A stretch of DNA of 64,000 nt from Klebsiella pneumoniae (GTDB lineage Bacteria > Myxococcota_A > UBA796 > SXON01). A model generated the notes under the pieces. It did no database searches. It was not told where the DNA came from and worked only from the letters and a program-made list of their open reading frames with translations. Numbering within the stretch: position 1 is the stretch's first letter; every line of letters starts with the position of its first letter. Shown piece after piece: positions 24,877-34,542 of the stretch. Where the stretch lies: contig CAMAWH010000020.1 in the NCBI GenBank assembly GCA_945861635.1, positions 1-64,000 of the forward strand, given 5' to 3'. Both the position numbers and the translations under genes were made by a program.

Positions 24877-25627
24877 CGAGGCGCGGCGATGGGCGCGTGC
24901 AGCGTTTCGAGCCGGTTCCTCCGCATCGTGGCCGGTGCGTGCGTTGTGTCCCGTGGCGGGCAGTGATGCATTCGCCTGTTTATGGGCGTATTTTCGCTGG
25001 GCGGACGACATTGTTGATGCGCCGCGGCGAAAGCGCGAGGTCGTCACGGCGTTCGTGGCGGAACAGCGCAACCTGCTCGCGGGAAGCAGGGAGCCGACGG
25101 GGGTTCAGGAACGTGCGCTGATCGAGGGAATCGCCACGTTCGGCATGGAGGTCGCACTCCTGCGCGCCGCGGAATCCATGCTCGACGCACTGCGATGGGA
25201 CGCGGCGCGCGGAGAGAGCGCGCCGAGCGAGCATGACCTGACGACGCAGATCGCGCGGATTGGCCACGCCTACGCCGACGCCATGTGGACCTGTTCGGGG
25301 CAGTCAGGATCAGCCCCGGATGCTGCACGAACGCTTGCCTGCCTTGCGACGCGTGCGCACCACCTCCGTGACCTCGCCATCGACTTCCGCCTCGGCTACT
25401 GCAATGTCTCGCGAGAGGAGATGGATCGTTGGCCCGCCGGCGAGTTGTCTATTGAGAATCTGGAAGAATGGGCGAAACGCTCCGCCGCGGAAATCGATGC
25501 GGCGTTTGCACGGACGCTCCCGGCGCTTGCCGGGCTGCCGTGGCGGCCACGCGCGCTGTACACGATGTTGGCATGGAGCTACCGACGCATCCTCACGCGC
25601 CCGCTAGAAATGCCCGTCTTTCCCTGA
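24854..25627 (+). CDS. Squalene/phytoene synthase family protein
   Basis: A 257-residue all-alpha prenyltransferase homologue. The first aspartate motif is in YFRWADDIVDAPRRKRE, and the second in HHLRDLAIDFRLGYCNVS (DLAID). Both match the DxxxD metal-diphosphate sites that condense two prenyl diphosphates head to head. The core helices (ARRWARAAFRAGSSASWPVRAL) fit the N-terminal substrate region. At 257 residues it is slightly short. The start ATG 24854 overlaps the beta-helix gene by 23 bp. No carotenoid or hopanoid genes are adjacent, so squalene, phytoene or another product cannot be decided. Its 3' end overlaps the convergent pcp gene by 35 bp. Confidence 0.78.
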   Translation: MADPTECSEARRWARAAFRAGSSASWPVRALCPVAGSDAFACLWAYFRWADDIVDAPRRKREVVTAFVAEQRNLLAGSREPTGVQERALIEGIATFGMEVALLRAAESMLDALRWDAARGESAPSEHDLTTQIARIGHAYADAMWTCSGQSGSAPDAARTLACLATRAHHLRDLAIDFRLGYCNVSREEMDRWPAGELSIENLEEWAKRSAAEIDAAFARTLPALAGLPWRPRALYTMLAWSYRRILTRPLEMPVFP

Positions 25628-26192
25628 TTGTGGCCCAGCGTTCGAGGCCATCGATCAACGCCTCCACCGGCCATCCTTGCGGGGGAACGTGGAGGAAGGC
25701 CGCGGGAAAACCGCCACGAAGCGCGCGATACAACCAGGCGTTGCAAACGTACCGGCCGGCGTCGTCACTCACCGGGAGTTCGAGCGCAGCGGCGAGCGCG
25801 GTAGCGACTGGCGATTCGAGCGAAATTGGCCCGGCGGTGGCGCCGGTGAGCGCGCCGGTGAGCGCACCGGCCGTCGCGCCGGCGGTCGCACCCGCGATCT
25901 CGCCAAAATCGCCGTCCACATCGGGGTCCGCGACGCTGACCTCTGCAAAGGCTGTGCGCTCGACCATTGCAAGGGTGCGTCCACGCGCTACCCCGACGCC
26001 GAGCAGCAGCACGGGGTTGTGCCGCGCCATCGCCTCGGCGGCCACGGCGTGCCCGCGCGCGTAACTGGCCGGCATCTCCGCGCCGACGATGGTGATGCGG
26101 CGTCCAAGGCCGTGTACGGCCGTGGCAAGGTGCGAGGCCGGATTGTCGGTGACCTCAAGGAACGCACCGAACCCAAGCACAACGACGGTCAT
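25593..26192 (-). CDS. pcp: Pyroglutamyl-peptidase I
   Basis: A C15-family cysteine peptidase removing N-terminal pyroglutamate. The 199-residue protein starts at ATG 26192: MTVVVLGFGAFLEVTDNPAS matches the GF.PF...NPS family opening. The catalytic set is present: Glu in GRTLAMVERTAFA, Cys in SDDAGRYVCNAWLYRAL and His in AAFLHVPPQG. Between them lies an unusual low-complexity loop, GATAGATAGALTGALTGATAGP, encoded by near-tandem repeats at about 25828-25895. Its length is otherwise typical. The product is cytoplasmic. The gene converges on the squalene/phytoene synthase gene. Confidence 0.88.
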   Translation of the reverse strand: MTVVVLGFGAFLEVTDNPASHLATAVHGLGRRITIVGAEMPASYARGHAVAAEAMARHNPVLLLGVGVARGRTLAMVERTAFAEVSVADPDVDGDFGEIAGATAGATAGALTGALTGATAGPISLESPVATALAAALELPVSDDAGRYVCNAWLYRALRGGFPAAFLHVPPQGWPVEALIDGLERWATIRERRAFLAGA

Positions 26193-26298
26193 GTTGCACG
26201 GGTATCCCGGCGCTCCCTGCCCGCGCCGTACTGCGGCGGAGTACAAAATCGTGCGCTCGGTCTGTGCCGTTGGCATACGCGAAAGGAGTGCGCCGCAC

Positions 26299-27129
26299 GT
26301 GATCCCCAACGTTTTTGCTTACCTCGATTATCGTGCGTACCTCCGCGCGTGGTTCGCTGACCGCAAAGCTACGGAGCCAGGCTTTGGTCACCGGGTCTTC
26401 GTTCGGCGTATCGGCCGATCGTCGCCAAGCCTACTCGTCGAGGTGATGCGTGGTCCCCGAAAACTGAGCGCGGCGCTGCTTCCGCGCGTCGTCGAAGTGC
26501 TGGAGCTTTCCCCGCCCGAGTCATCATTTTTCTCCGCGTTGGTGGAGTATAATCAAGCCGAAACGCCCGCCCAGAAAGCCGCGGCGTGGGAGTCCGTCCG
26601 CGCCTCCCGTCGTTTTCATCATGCCCGGAAGCTCGGCGGCGACTCCGTACGCTACCTGTCCGCCTGGTACATCCCTGCGATACGCGAATTGGCGCGATGT
26701 AAGGACTTTCGCGCGGATCCCGTTTGGATTGCCCGGCGCCTGGTTCCGCACATCACGCCAGCGGAAGCCCAACGCGCGCTCGACGTCCTCCTGGATATCG
26801 GCTTTCTCACCCGACACACCGACGGACGCACCATCGCAACCACCGAGAGCATTGTCACGCCCCATGAAGTCCCCGGCGCCGATGTGATCCACTACCACGC
26901 GGACATGATCGAACGCGCCGGTGCCGCACTCACTACGACGCCGCCGAATGAGCGCCACTACGCGGGCCTCATCGTCGCGGTGCCGATGCGCTTGCTACCC
27001 GACCTCAAGCGTGAGCTGGACACGTTTCAACAGCGGCTGCTCGATTTGTGCGCTAGTGAGGAGGGTACCCATGAACGCGTCTACCAGATCAACCTCCACC
27101 TCCTGCCGCTGTCCGGCTCAGATGGGTAG
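26299..27129 (+). CDS. TIGR02147 family protein (probable regulator)
   Basis: A 276-residue protein of the TIGR02147/DUF4423 family, known mainly from Fibrobacteres and deltaproteobacteria. The opening NVFAYLDYRAYLRAWFADRK is diagnostic. It is followed by a helix-turn-helix-like segment (SSPSLLVEVMRGPRKLSAALL), FFSALVEYNQAETPAQKA, and a winged-helix-like ITPAEAQRALDVLLDIGFL. GTG 26299 has AGGAG ten bases upstream. The last 8 bases overlap the ATG of the next gene, a lipoprotein. Family members are thought to be transcriptional regulators; the tight coupling suggests the lipoprotein is its functional partner or target. Confidence 0.82.
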   Translation: MIPNVFAYLDYRAYLRAWFADRKATEPGFGHRVFVRRIGRSSPSLLVEVMRGPRKLSAALLPRVVEVLELSPPESSFFSALVEYNQAETPAQKAAAWESVRASRRFHHARKLGGDSVRYLSAWYIPAIRELARCKDFRADPVWIARRLVPHITPAEAQRALDVLLDIGFLTRHTDGRTIATTESIVTPHEVPGADVIHYHADMIERAGAALTTTPPNERHYAGLIVAVPMRLLPDLKRELDTFQQRLLDLCASEEGTHERVYQINLHLLPLSGSDG

Positions 27130-27781
27130 CGCCTTACTGCTTTTAGCCGCCTGCTCGCCCGAGTTGGAACGTGATGGCACGGCGATCGGCAACCCGACGG
27201 GCATGTCGGCCGCCATCGCCCCGGCGGAGGGCATTCAATTCAAGAGCGGCTCCGTAGGCGTCGGCGCCATTGATCTGTCCGGTTGTGACGGCTCCTTGCG
27301 CACCGTCCGGGTCGATCGCGCGCTGGACCTCTTGCACCTCGACCGGGTGGCCCTCCCCGCGGGTATCTGGTGCACCGTGTCCGTGGAACTCACCACGGAG
27401 GTCTTCCTGTCCGGAAACGCGCAAGGCGGCGGCACCTTCGACATGACGCTTGGACTCGACGGACTGACACTCGACGCCGTCGAAACGCTCGGGGAGAAGG
27501 AAGAGGAGTACGTTCTGGAGTTCGGCGCTCCGGGGTGGACGTCGGCGGACCTTTTGGGTCTGTCGGGGGGCGGTTCGCGCGATATCGACGTCTCAAGTGA
27601 CGAATACGATGCATTGGTCAGCAGCGTGTCCGATGGTTCCGAACTGTTCGTCGATGACGACGGTGACGGAGCGGTGGACACCGAAGAGCGCGAAAAAGGT
27701 GCCGCTGCCAAATCACGCGGTAAATCTGACTCCTCCAGTGAGAAGCACAGCAAGAGCCACGCGGACGACACCGGCGGGTGA
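27122..27781 (+). CDS. Lipoprotein coupled to TIGR02147 regulator, GTAIGNP motif
   Basis: A 219-residue lipoprotein: MGSALLLLAACSPELERDG, with Cys11. Immediately after the anchor is the motif DGTAIGNPTG, then a domain of about 130 residues with alternating strands (FKSGSVGVGAIDLSGCDG, GIWCTVSVELTTEVFLSG, TFDMTLGLDGLTLDA), and an acidic EF-hand-like DDDGDGAVDTEE segment. The last 30 residues are a charged Lys/Ser/His tail (KSRGKSDSSSEKHSKSHADD). The function is unknown. The 8-bp overlap with the upstream gene implies coupled translation. Confidence 0.72.
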   Translation: MGSALLLLAACSPELERDGTAIGNPTGMSAAIAPAEGIQFKSGSVGVGAIDLSGCDGSLRTVRVDRALDLLHLDRVALPAGIWCTVSVELTTEVFLSGNAQGGGTFDMTLGLDGLTLDAVETLGEKEEEYVLEFGAPGWTSADLLGLSGGGSRDIDVSSDEYDALVSSVSDGSELFVDDDGDGAVDTEEREKGAAAKSRGKSDSSSEKHSKSHADDTGG

Positions 27782-27891
27782 CCCGTCGGTGTATACGGAA
27801 CTGCGATTGAGTACGACACGTTCGCGCCGGCGTGACGAACCGCGACAGGCCCAGCATGCGGCGCGATAATGCCTATATTTGAGGTGCCCCG

Positions 27892-30800
27892 ATGATCTCC
27901 ATCTTGCTCGCACTCGCCGTTCCGTCCGTGTATGCGACCACCTGGCCGGCCTCCACGGATTGGGTCGCGGTTCAGTCGGATGGCGCCGTGCTCGCGGACC
28001 CGTGCAACGACGTGAGCGGAAGCGATTGGTGGGACGTTGTGGGCGATGAGACCTACCCCGTCGCGTATACCTATGACGACGGAACGAACCTATGGTTTCG
28101 ACTTCGCCTCGCGGCCACGCCCTACACAACCAGCCGCGGCAGCCCGCACAACTGGCGGAGCTTCGGCTGGGGCGTCATGTTCGAAACGGACTTCGACACT
28201 GTGGATGTGAAGTACGACGAGGTGCTCTACGTTGACGGGAACAGTGAAGAGGTCGCATTCTACGAAAACACCGTAGGGTCGACGCCGTTCTACACGGACG
28301 ATCCCGAAACGGTCATCACGACGTACACGGCGCCGCTGGCCGCGTCGGGGGCATCGGGGGCAGGAAATGCCGGCTACGAGGCGGCGGGGAGTGACATCTG
28401 TGGCGGCACGACGACGTCCGTCGACGTCTTCGTGGACTGGTACATGCCGTGGACCGACTTCACCGCGCAGACCGGACTGACCAGCCTCGACGAAATTGCA
28501 ATGGCCTTCGGAACCTCGGCATCCACCCACACGTTCTCCAAGGACGTGGCCGGTTGCGGCGCGCTCGACAGCACGTGCACGTGGTCCACCGTGGTCTCCG
28601 ACAACGACTCCGACGGGGACGGCCTGAACAATAGCGATGAAATCGCGGGCACCTACGGCTACACGACCGACCCGCTTGACGCCGACAGTGACGACGACGG
28701 GCTCAACGACGGGGACGAAGTGCTGACGTGGTCCACCGACCCCACCACGTCCGACACCGACGGCGATGGATTGACCGACTACGATGAAGTCATCGTTTGG
28801 GGCACGGATCCCAACGACACCGACACCGATGCGGACGGTCTGTCGGATGGCGCCGAAGTCAACACCTACGGCACGTCTCCCACCGTGGCCGACACCGACA
28901 GTGACGGCCTTTCGGACGGGGAAGAGGTCCTGACGTACGGAACGGACGCCAACGACAGCGATAGTGACGACGACCTGCTCACCGACGGTCAGGAGGTGCT
29001 CACCTATACGACCGATCCAAACAACGAGGACACCGATGGTGACGGCCTCATAGACGGTGCCGAAGTCCTGACCTACACGACCGACCCGCTCGACGTGGAC
29101 ACCGATGACGGCACCGTTTCCGACGGCATCGAGGTGCTCGTCTCCGGCACCGACCCGCTGGACGCGTCCGACGATGTGCCCGTCTCCACCGCCGACACCG
29201 ATGGAGACGGACTCACCGACGTCGAGGAAACGGGCGTCTATGGCACCGATCCGACCCTCCCCGACACCGACGGAGACGGCCTGACCGACGGCGACGAGGT
29301 GCTCTCTTACGGCACCGATCCCCTCGTCGTTGACAGTGACGGAGACGGGCTGGGGGATGGCACCGAGGTCAACACCACGTCGACGGATCCAAACGTCGCG
29401 GACACCGATGGAGACGGCCTGACGGACGGCACGGAGGTCAACACCTGGGGGTCCGATCCGAACGTCGTCGATACCGACGGAGATGGCCTCGGTGACGGCA
29501 CGGAGGTCAACACCTACGGCACGCTGCCTACGGACGCGGACACCGACGGCGGAAGCGTAGCCGACGGCGTCGAGGTGCTCGTCAACGGCACGGATCCGCT
29601 CGACCCGACGGACGACGTCGCGTCCACGACGACGGACACCGACAGTGACGGGTTGACGGATGTGGAAGAAACCACGGTCTACGGCACCGACCCGAACGTC
29701 GCCGACACCGATGGAGACGGCCTGGGAGACGGCACGGAGGTCTTCACCACGAGCACCGATCCACTGAATGACGACAGCGACAGTGACGGCCTTTCGGACG
29801 GGGAAGAGGTGGATACCTACGGCACCGATCCCAATGTCGCCGACACGGACGCGGACGGGCTGGACGATGGGGTCGAAGTCGATACCACCTTGACCGATCC
29901 GAACGACGCGGACACCGACGGGGACGGCCTGCGCGACGGGAGTGAGGTCAATACCTACGGCACCGACCCGAACGTCGTCGATACCGATGGCGGCAGCGTT
30001 GGAGATGGCGTTGAGGTCCTCGTTTCCTTCACCGATCCGCTCGACGGGTCAGATGACGTGCCGACCTCCACGACCGACACCGATGGCGACGGCTTGACGG
30101 ACGCCGAGGAGATCGCCTACGGCACCGATCCCACGCTCCCCGACACCGACGGGGATGGCCTGACCGACGGGAACGAGGTGGAAACCGTCGGCACCGACCC
30201 CTTGGTGGACGACACCGATGGCGATGGTCTGTCTGACGGCGAGGAAGTGAACACCACGCTCACCGATCCGCTCGACGCCGATAGTGACGGAGACGGCCTG
30301 AGCGACGGGGAGGAGGTCAACACCACATCGACGGACCCGAACCTCGCGGACACCGATGGTGACGGGCTCTCGGACGGGTCGGAGGTGGATGTGTACGGCA
30401 CCGACCCGGAGGTCGCGGACACCGACGGAGACGGCCTGGACGACGGCGCCGAGGTCGACACGACCGCGACCGATCCGCTCGTGGCCGACAGTGACGGAGA
30501 CGGCCTCAGCGATGGTACGGAGGTGAATACCACGCTGACGGATCCGAACGATGCCGACAGTGACGACGATTTGTTGTCCGACGGCGACGAGGTGAACACC
30601 ACCAGCACGGACCCGAACAACAGCGACACGGACGGTGGCGGCGTCGATGACGGAACGGAGGTGCTGGTTTCGGGCACCGATCCGCTGGATCCGACGGACG
30701 ATGTGGCCGCCGTTGTGGACGCCGACGGAGACGGTCTGACGGACGAGGAGGAAGCTGCGCTGGGGACGGACCCCAACAACGCCGACACCGACAGTGACGG

Positions 30801-31644
30801 CCTCACCGACGGGGAGGAGGTCAACACCTACGGCACGGACCCCCTCGACGAGGACAGCGACTCCGACGGCCTGACCGACGGGGATGAGGTCAACACGCAC
30901 GGAACCGACCCGATGAACGCCGACACCGACGGCGGCTCGGTGTGGGACGGCGTCGAGGTGCTCGTGGACCTGACCGATCCGCTCGACCCGGCCGACGACG
31001 TGACCGCTGTCGCCGACAGCGATGGCGACGGCCTCACCGACAGCGAGGAGGACGTGCTGGGTACGGATCCGTTCAACGCGGACACCGATGGGGACGGCCT
31101 TTCCGACGGGGAGGAGGTGCTCACGTACGGCACAGACCCGAGCGACGCGGACACCGACGACGGCACCGTCAGTGACGGGGACGAAGTCCTGACCAACGGA
31201 ACGAACCCGCTCGACGGCACCGATGACGTGCCGGACGTGGTGGACACCGGGGATACCGGCGGCGTGGACAGCGGGGGCGGGGACACTGGCGCGGGCGACA
31301 CCGGCGGTGGCGATACCGGCGAGGTGGACACCGGCGGTGGCGATACCGGCGAGGTGGACACCGGCGACACGGACACGGCTGGCGGCGACTCCGGCGACAC
31401 CGACTCCGGCGACACCGACTCCGGCGACACCGACACGGGCACCGGGAGCGACACCTCCGACACCCCCACGACGGGCGATACGAACACCGACGACAACGTC
31501 GATGGCGGGCCCGGCATGTACCGCGGCGGCGCCTGCAATGGCTGCTCGACTGGCGATCCTGGCGGTCTCGCGGGAACCGCGCTTGTACTGGGTGCCGCGT
31601 TCGCTCGCCGACGCCGCGCTCGCCCCTCGGCGTCCGCATGCTGA
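27892..31644 (+). CDS. Giant TSP3-repeat surface protein with MYXO-CTERM-like anchor
   Basis: A 1250-residue secreted protein. It has a Sec signal peptide ([15 protein letters not shown]), then an N-terminal beta domain of about 200 residues ([43 protein letters not shown]) of a type seen on myxobacterial surface proteins. About 36 thrombospondin-type-3 repeats of roughly 23 residues follow (28602-31230), each an Asp-rich Ca-binding loop with DGxEVxTxGTDP. Next is an Asp-Thr-Gly/Ser stalk. The C-terminus [33 protein letters not shown] is a MYXO-CTERM-like sorting signal: Cys motif, hydrophobic helix and Arg cluster. A GAGG ribosome site precedes ATG 27892. It overlaps the next gene by 7 bp. 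Confidence 0.9.
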   Translation: MISILLALAVPSVYATTWPASTDWVAVQSDGAVLADPCNDVSGSDWWDVVGDETYPVAYTYDDGTNLWFRLRLAATPYTTSRGSPHNWRSFGWGVMFETDFDTVDVKYDEVLYVDGNSEEVAFYENTVGSTPFYTDDPETVITTYTAPLAASGASGAGNAGYEAAGSDICGGTTTSVDVFVDWYMPWTDFTAQTGLTSLDEIAMAFGTSASTHTFSKDVAGCGALDSTCTWSTVVSDNDSDGDGLNNSDEIAGTYGYTTDPLDADSDDDGLNDGDEVLTWSTDPTTSDTDGDGLTDYDEVIVWGTDPNDTDTDADGLSDGAEVNTYGTSPTVADTDSDGLSDGEEVLTYGTDANDSDSDDDLLTDGQEVLTYTTDPNNEDTDGDGLIDGAEVLTYTTDPLDVDTDDGTVSDGIEVLVSGTDPLDASDDVPVSTADTDGDGLTDVEETGVYGTDPTLPDTDGDGLTDGDEVLSYGTDPLVVDSDGDGLGDGTEVNTTSTDPNVADTDGDGLTDGTEVNTWGSDPNVVDTDGDGLGDGTEVNTYGTLPTDADTDGGSVADGVEVLVNGTDPLDPTDDVASTTTDTDSDGLTDVEETTVYGTDPNVADTDGDGLGDGTEVFTTSTDPLNDDSDSDGLSDGEEVDTYGTDPNVADTDADGLDDGVEVDTTLTDPNDADTDGDGLRDGSEVNTYGTDPNVVDTDGGSVGDGVEVLVSFTDPLDGSDDVPTSTTDTDGDGLTDAEEIAYGTDPTLPDTDGDGLTDGNEVETVGTDPLVDDTDGDGLSDGEEVNTTLTDPLDADSDGDGLSDGEEVNTTSTDPNLADTDGDGLSDGSEVDVYGTDPEVADTDGDGLDDGAEVDTTATDPLVADSDGDGLSDGTEVNTTLTDPNDADSDDDLLSDGDEVNTTSTDPNNSDTDGGGVDDGTEVLVSGTDPLDPTDDVAAVVDADGDGLTDEEEAALGTDPNNADTDSDGLTDGEEVNTYGTDPLDEDSDSDGLTDGDEVNTHGTDPMNADTDGGSVWDGVEVLVDLTDPLDPADDVTAVADSDGDGLTDSEEDVLGTDPFNADTDGDGLSDGEEVLTYGTDPSDADTDDGTVSDGDEVLTNGTNPLDGTDDVPDVVDTGDTGGVDSGGGDTGAGDTGGGDTGEVDTGGGDTGEVDTGDTDTAGGDSGDTDSGDTDSGDTDTGTGSDTSDTPTTGDTNTDDNVDGGPGMYRGGACNGCSTGDPGGLAGTALVLGAAFARRRRARPSASAC
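28602..31230 (+). repeat. TSP3 coding repeat array with higher-order blocks
   Basis: I count 36 units of about 69 bp, each encoding DxDxDGLxDGxEVxTxGTDPx. A longer variant unit ([27 protein letters not shown], or the DTDDGTV form) recurs as units 8, 14, 20, 29, 33 and 36. It closes blocks of 8, 6, 6, 9, 4 and 3 units. After each of the first five closers the next unit uses TDxEE rather than DGxEV. The array is thus a repeat of repeats. Confidence 0.85.
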
Positions 31645-33506
31645 GCCTCCTCGTAACGTTCGCCAGCGCCGCAGAGAACGGCGAGACGCCAGCGCTCAAC
31701 GCGCAGGTCTTTCATTCGAGCAATGACGGCCGCGTCGGCGTATCGCTGGACGACGCCCACATGGCGCCGGACCACTACTTCTCCGGCCGTCTCTCTCTAC
31801 AATACGTAAACCAACCGCTCGTCTACGACACAGAAAGCGGCGAGCACCACGTCCTCGTGTCGGACCTGTTGGTGGTGGACGTGCTCCCATCGTTCACGTT
31901 CGGCCGCGTGCGCCTCGGCATCGACGTGCCGGTGTACCTCCTCACCGCGGGCGAGCAGATCACCAGCGCCATCGGAACGGGAGACATCGGCATGGACGCG
32001 CGAGTCGTGGCGCTCGATCCCGCGTCTTTCCCCGTGGGACTGGCCGCATTCACCCGAATCGGGGTCCCGGGCAGCGGCCAAGCAGTGGCGTCCGCCGGCC
32101 CGACGTTTGATCTCGGGCTCGCCGGCAGCCAGTCGTGGGGGCCGTGGAGCGTGGCCGCCAACCTCCTCCATCACGGCGTCCCGGTCGTCCGCCTTGAGAA
32201 CGTCGAGTGGGGCAGCCAATTCGCGGCGCGCGCCGGCGTCAGCCGCGCGTTCGGCGCGCGAAACGGCCTCTCCGTCGAAATGTCCGCCGCGGCCGTATAT
32301 TCGAGCTTTTTCGCCAATGACTCCTCCACTCCTGCCGAGGGGATGATCGGCGGGTGGCATCGATTCAATGACGACATCGTTGCGCGCCTCGGCGTGGGCA
32401 CGGGCCTGTCGGGCGGAATCGGCTCGCCCGTTGCGCGAATCATCGCGTCTGTTGCCTTCGAACCTCTTGAAATCCGCGATGCCGACAAGGACGGCATCGT
32501 CGACAAACAGGACACCTGCCCGACCAAACCGGAGGACCTGGACACGTTCGAGGATGCCGACGGATGCCCCGACCCGGACAACGACCATGACGGGCTGGCG
32601 GACGGGTCGGACCGATGCCCCGACATTTCTGAGGATCGCGATTCGTGGCAGGACGACGACGGCTGCCCGGAGATGCTGACGCCGGTGAGCGTGAGCGTGG
32701 TCGATGCGAAGGGCATGTCGATTCCAGGGGCTCGCGTCACCATTGGAGACGCCAGCGGGGCCAGCGGAATGCAAGTCGATGCTCCCGCCGGTTCAGTCTC
32801 CGTCTCCGCCACCGCAATCGACTGGCTGCCATTCGCAGAGTCCGTGCAGATTGCCAACGGTCCACCCGTGGAGATCATCCGGGTCATGAAGCCGGAGATC
32901 AAGGGCGGAACCCTCGATCTGCTGGTGACCCGCACCGACGGCAGCGCAATCGAAGCGACGTGGCGCTTGGACGCCGACGCGGCCCTGCCCGCCACCGGCG
33001 GGAAGGCTTCCAGCAAGGTCGCCCCCGGAAAGCACGACGTCCACGTGTTCGCAGAGGGCTTCGCCTCTGTCCACCAGGCCGTCACCATCACGCTCGGCCA
33101 GACGACGATGCTCAGCCTGGTCTTGCAGCCCGCGAAGGTCGTGCTCTCGGCGATCCGGATGGACATTCTGGACAAGGTGTTCTTTGAAACCAACAAGACC
33201 ACGATCAAGAAGCAGAGCTTCGGCCTGCTCGACGAGGTTGCGCGCGTGCTCATCGACCACCCGGAAGTCGAGAAGGTCCGCATCGAAGGGCACACGGATA
33301 CCCGTGGATCGGACTCGGGAAATCTGAAACTCTCGGACGGCAGGGCCAAGGCCGTCATGGCCTACCTCGTCAAGGCCGGCGTTGCGGTGGAGCGCATGTC
33401 TGCCCTTGGCTTCGGAGAGACGCGGCCGCTCGACCCCGCGGACACGGAAATCGCGTGGGAGAAGAACCGGCGCGTCGAGTTCGTCATTGAGCGGAGGAAG
33501 GAGTAG
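31638..33506 (+). CDS. OmpA-family outer-membrane protein with TSP3 and PEGA-like region
   Basis: A 622-residue envelope protein with a short leader ([15 protein letters not shown]). Residues about 20-275 look like an outer-membrane beta-barrel of alternating strands ([49 protein letters not shown]). TSP3 units follow ([39 protein letters not shown]). Next are two beta-sandwich segments resembling carboxypeptidase-regulatory/PEGA repeats ([29 protein letters not shown]). The C-terminal OmpA peptidoglycan-binding domain has [41 protein letters not shown] and GFGETRPL...[11 protein letters not shown], including the TD..G and R residues that bind meso-diaminopimelate. It overlaps the giant TSP3 gene by 7 bp, suggesting the two are made together. 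Confidence 0.88.
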   Translation: MLSLLVTFASAAENGETPALNAQVFHSSNDGRVGVSLDDAHMAPDHYFSGRLSLQYVNQPLVYDTESGEHHVLVSDLLVVDVLPSFTFGRVRLGIDVPVYLLTAGEQITSAIGTGDIGMDARVVALDPASFPVGLAAFTRIGVPGSGQAVASAGPTFDLGLAGSQSWGPWSVAANLLHHGVPVVRLENVEWGSQFAARAGVSRAFGARNGLSVEMSAAAVYSSFFANDSSTPAEGMIGGWHRFNDDIVARLGVGTGLSGGIGSPVARIIASVAFEPLEIRDADKDGIVDKQDTCPTKPEDLDTFEDADGCPDPDNDHDGLADGSDRCPDISEDRDSWQDDDGCPEMLTPVSVSVVDAKGMSIPGARVTIGDASGASGMQVDAPAGSVSVSATAIDWLPFAESVQIANGPPVEIIRVMKPEIKGGTLDLLVTRTDGSAIEATWRLDADAALPATGGKASSKVAPGKHDVHVFAEGFASVHQAVTITLGQTTMLSLVLQPAKVVLSAIRMDILDKVFFETNKTTIKKQSFGLLDEVARVLIDHPEVEKVRIEGHTDTRGSDSGNLKLSDGRAKAVMAYLVKAGVAVERMSALGFGETRPLDPADTEIAWEKNRRVEFVIERRKE

Positions 33507-33784
33507 CGCCGCGTTGGGTCGTCGCGCGGGCCACACACCCCCCTCACGGGCTAACATTCCGCCAGCCACGTACCGGCCGGCATCCGCCGACGTTTTCGGC
33601 ATTGTGCAGGTTCTACCATGTGTTTTTGCCAGTTGGTGCGCGTCCGCGGCGGCGCGCGGAAGGGGGCTCCCGGCCACCAGCAGCGGCGAACCGGCACGGC
33701 GCCGACGCGAGCGTTCTTTGCGTCACTCCGCGCGCATCCTGACACCCCGAAAAATACCGAAAATCGGCGCAATACGTGGACTGA
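33507..33784. other. Intergenic stretch, no gene seen
   Basis: The first part of a 1-kb region lacking an intact gene. The 33730-33780 part (CCCGAAAAATACCGAAAATCGG) is AT-richer than its surroundings and could contain the promoter of the following HNH remnant. I see no terminator or RNA gene. Confidence 0.4.
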
Positions 33785-34129
33785 ATGCACGCCACAGCTC
33801 TGAGTCCTGAACTCGACCTTGCCCGATCCCTCGACGAACGGCTGGTCGCCGCCCCCAAGGCCCAACGCGGCGCGGAACATCGCCTGGCGATTCTGCTCGC
33901 CGAGCGGGCCGACACCGCCGGTCACCGCCTTCTCGGGTACGCCTCCATCGAGCAGTACGCAATGACGGCGCTCGAATTGACGTCTCGGGTCGCGCGAGAT
34001 CTGCTGCGCATCGGAAGGGGCATGCCGGAGTTGCCCAGACTGAACGCTGCACCTGCGGCCGGTGATGTGGATTGGACGAAGGAAAGGGAAGTGGTTCGCG
34101 TCGCGACCGCAGCAACCGACGCCGCGCGG

Positions 34130-34153
34130 TCGGTTGCGCGTGTCGCCGCGGCC
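34130..34153 (+). repeat. 24-bp direct repeat, copy 1
   Basis: TCGGTTGCGCGTGTCGCCGC followed by GGCC is repeated exactly at 34225-34248, 95 bp downstream. It marks the point where the HNH gene loses family similarity, so it may be a scar of the rearrangement. Confidence 0.8.
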
Positions 34154-34224
34154 ACAACCCCGGGCAGATACGCCATCTGGTGCCAGGTTTGGCCGCGCGC
34201 CACCCCGGTTACGACGCCGCGGCG

Positions 34225-34248
34225 TCGGTTGCGCGTGTCGCCGCGGCC
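34225..34248 (+). repeat. 24-bp direct repeat, copy 2
   Basis: Exact copy of 34130-34153. The surrounding bases (GACGCCGCGGCG here, GACGCCGCGCGG upstream) are also similar, so the duplicated unit may be slightly longer with drift. Confidence 0.8.
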
Positions 34249-34341
34249 TGCACCCGTTCGAGGCGATGCGTCTGACGACACCGAACCGCACACGCGTAGC
34301 GACGCGATCATCGGATGTGAGTCGGGTCGCCGCACACCCCT

Positions 34342-34474
34342 GCCGCACGTCCCAGCCCCCGGCCATGTAGAACCTGACGTCCAGCCCCCGGGTTCCAGCG
34401 TCCTCCAACCCGCATTCCAGCCGCCGAGGTTCCGGCCGCCGAGACCGCTGGGAAAGGTCGATGGCGTCACTCCA
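34342..34474. repeat. 133-bp dispersed repeat, copy B
   Basis: Ungapped partner of 23104-23236 with about 80 percent identity by hand count, same orientation. It lies within the dead 3' part of the HNH ORF and about 70 bp upstream of the M28 peptidase gene. The best conserved blocks are the first 35 bp and the terminal GGGAAAGGTCGATGGCGTCA region. The copy count of two in 64 kb suggests a larger genomic family. Confidence 0.75.
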
Positions 34475-34542
34475 GTGTTCGCGTCGATGCCCCCCCGCCA
34501 CCCCGGCAGGGTATCTTTGCGGCCCGCCGCCCGGAGCCGCCG

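Noticed and set aside
28602-31230. The regular 69-bp periodicity as a possible CRISPR array.
   Set aside because: Units are in frame, diverged throughout and encode TSP3 loops. There are no constant repeats separated by unique spacers and no cas genes.
27892-31644. Long open frames on the opposite strand and other frames across the TSP3 array, Ser/Pro/Val-rich.
   Set aside because: They are antisense shadows of the repeat codons, with no ribosome sites or domain patterns. The plus-strand frame has a signal peptide, Ca-loop repeats and a sorting signal.
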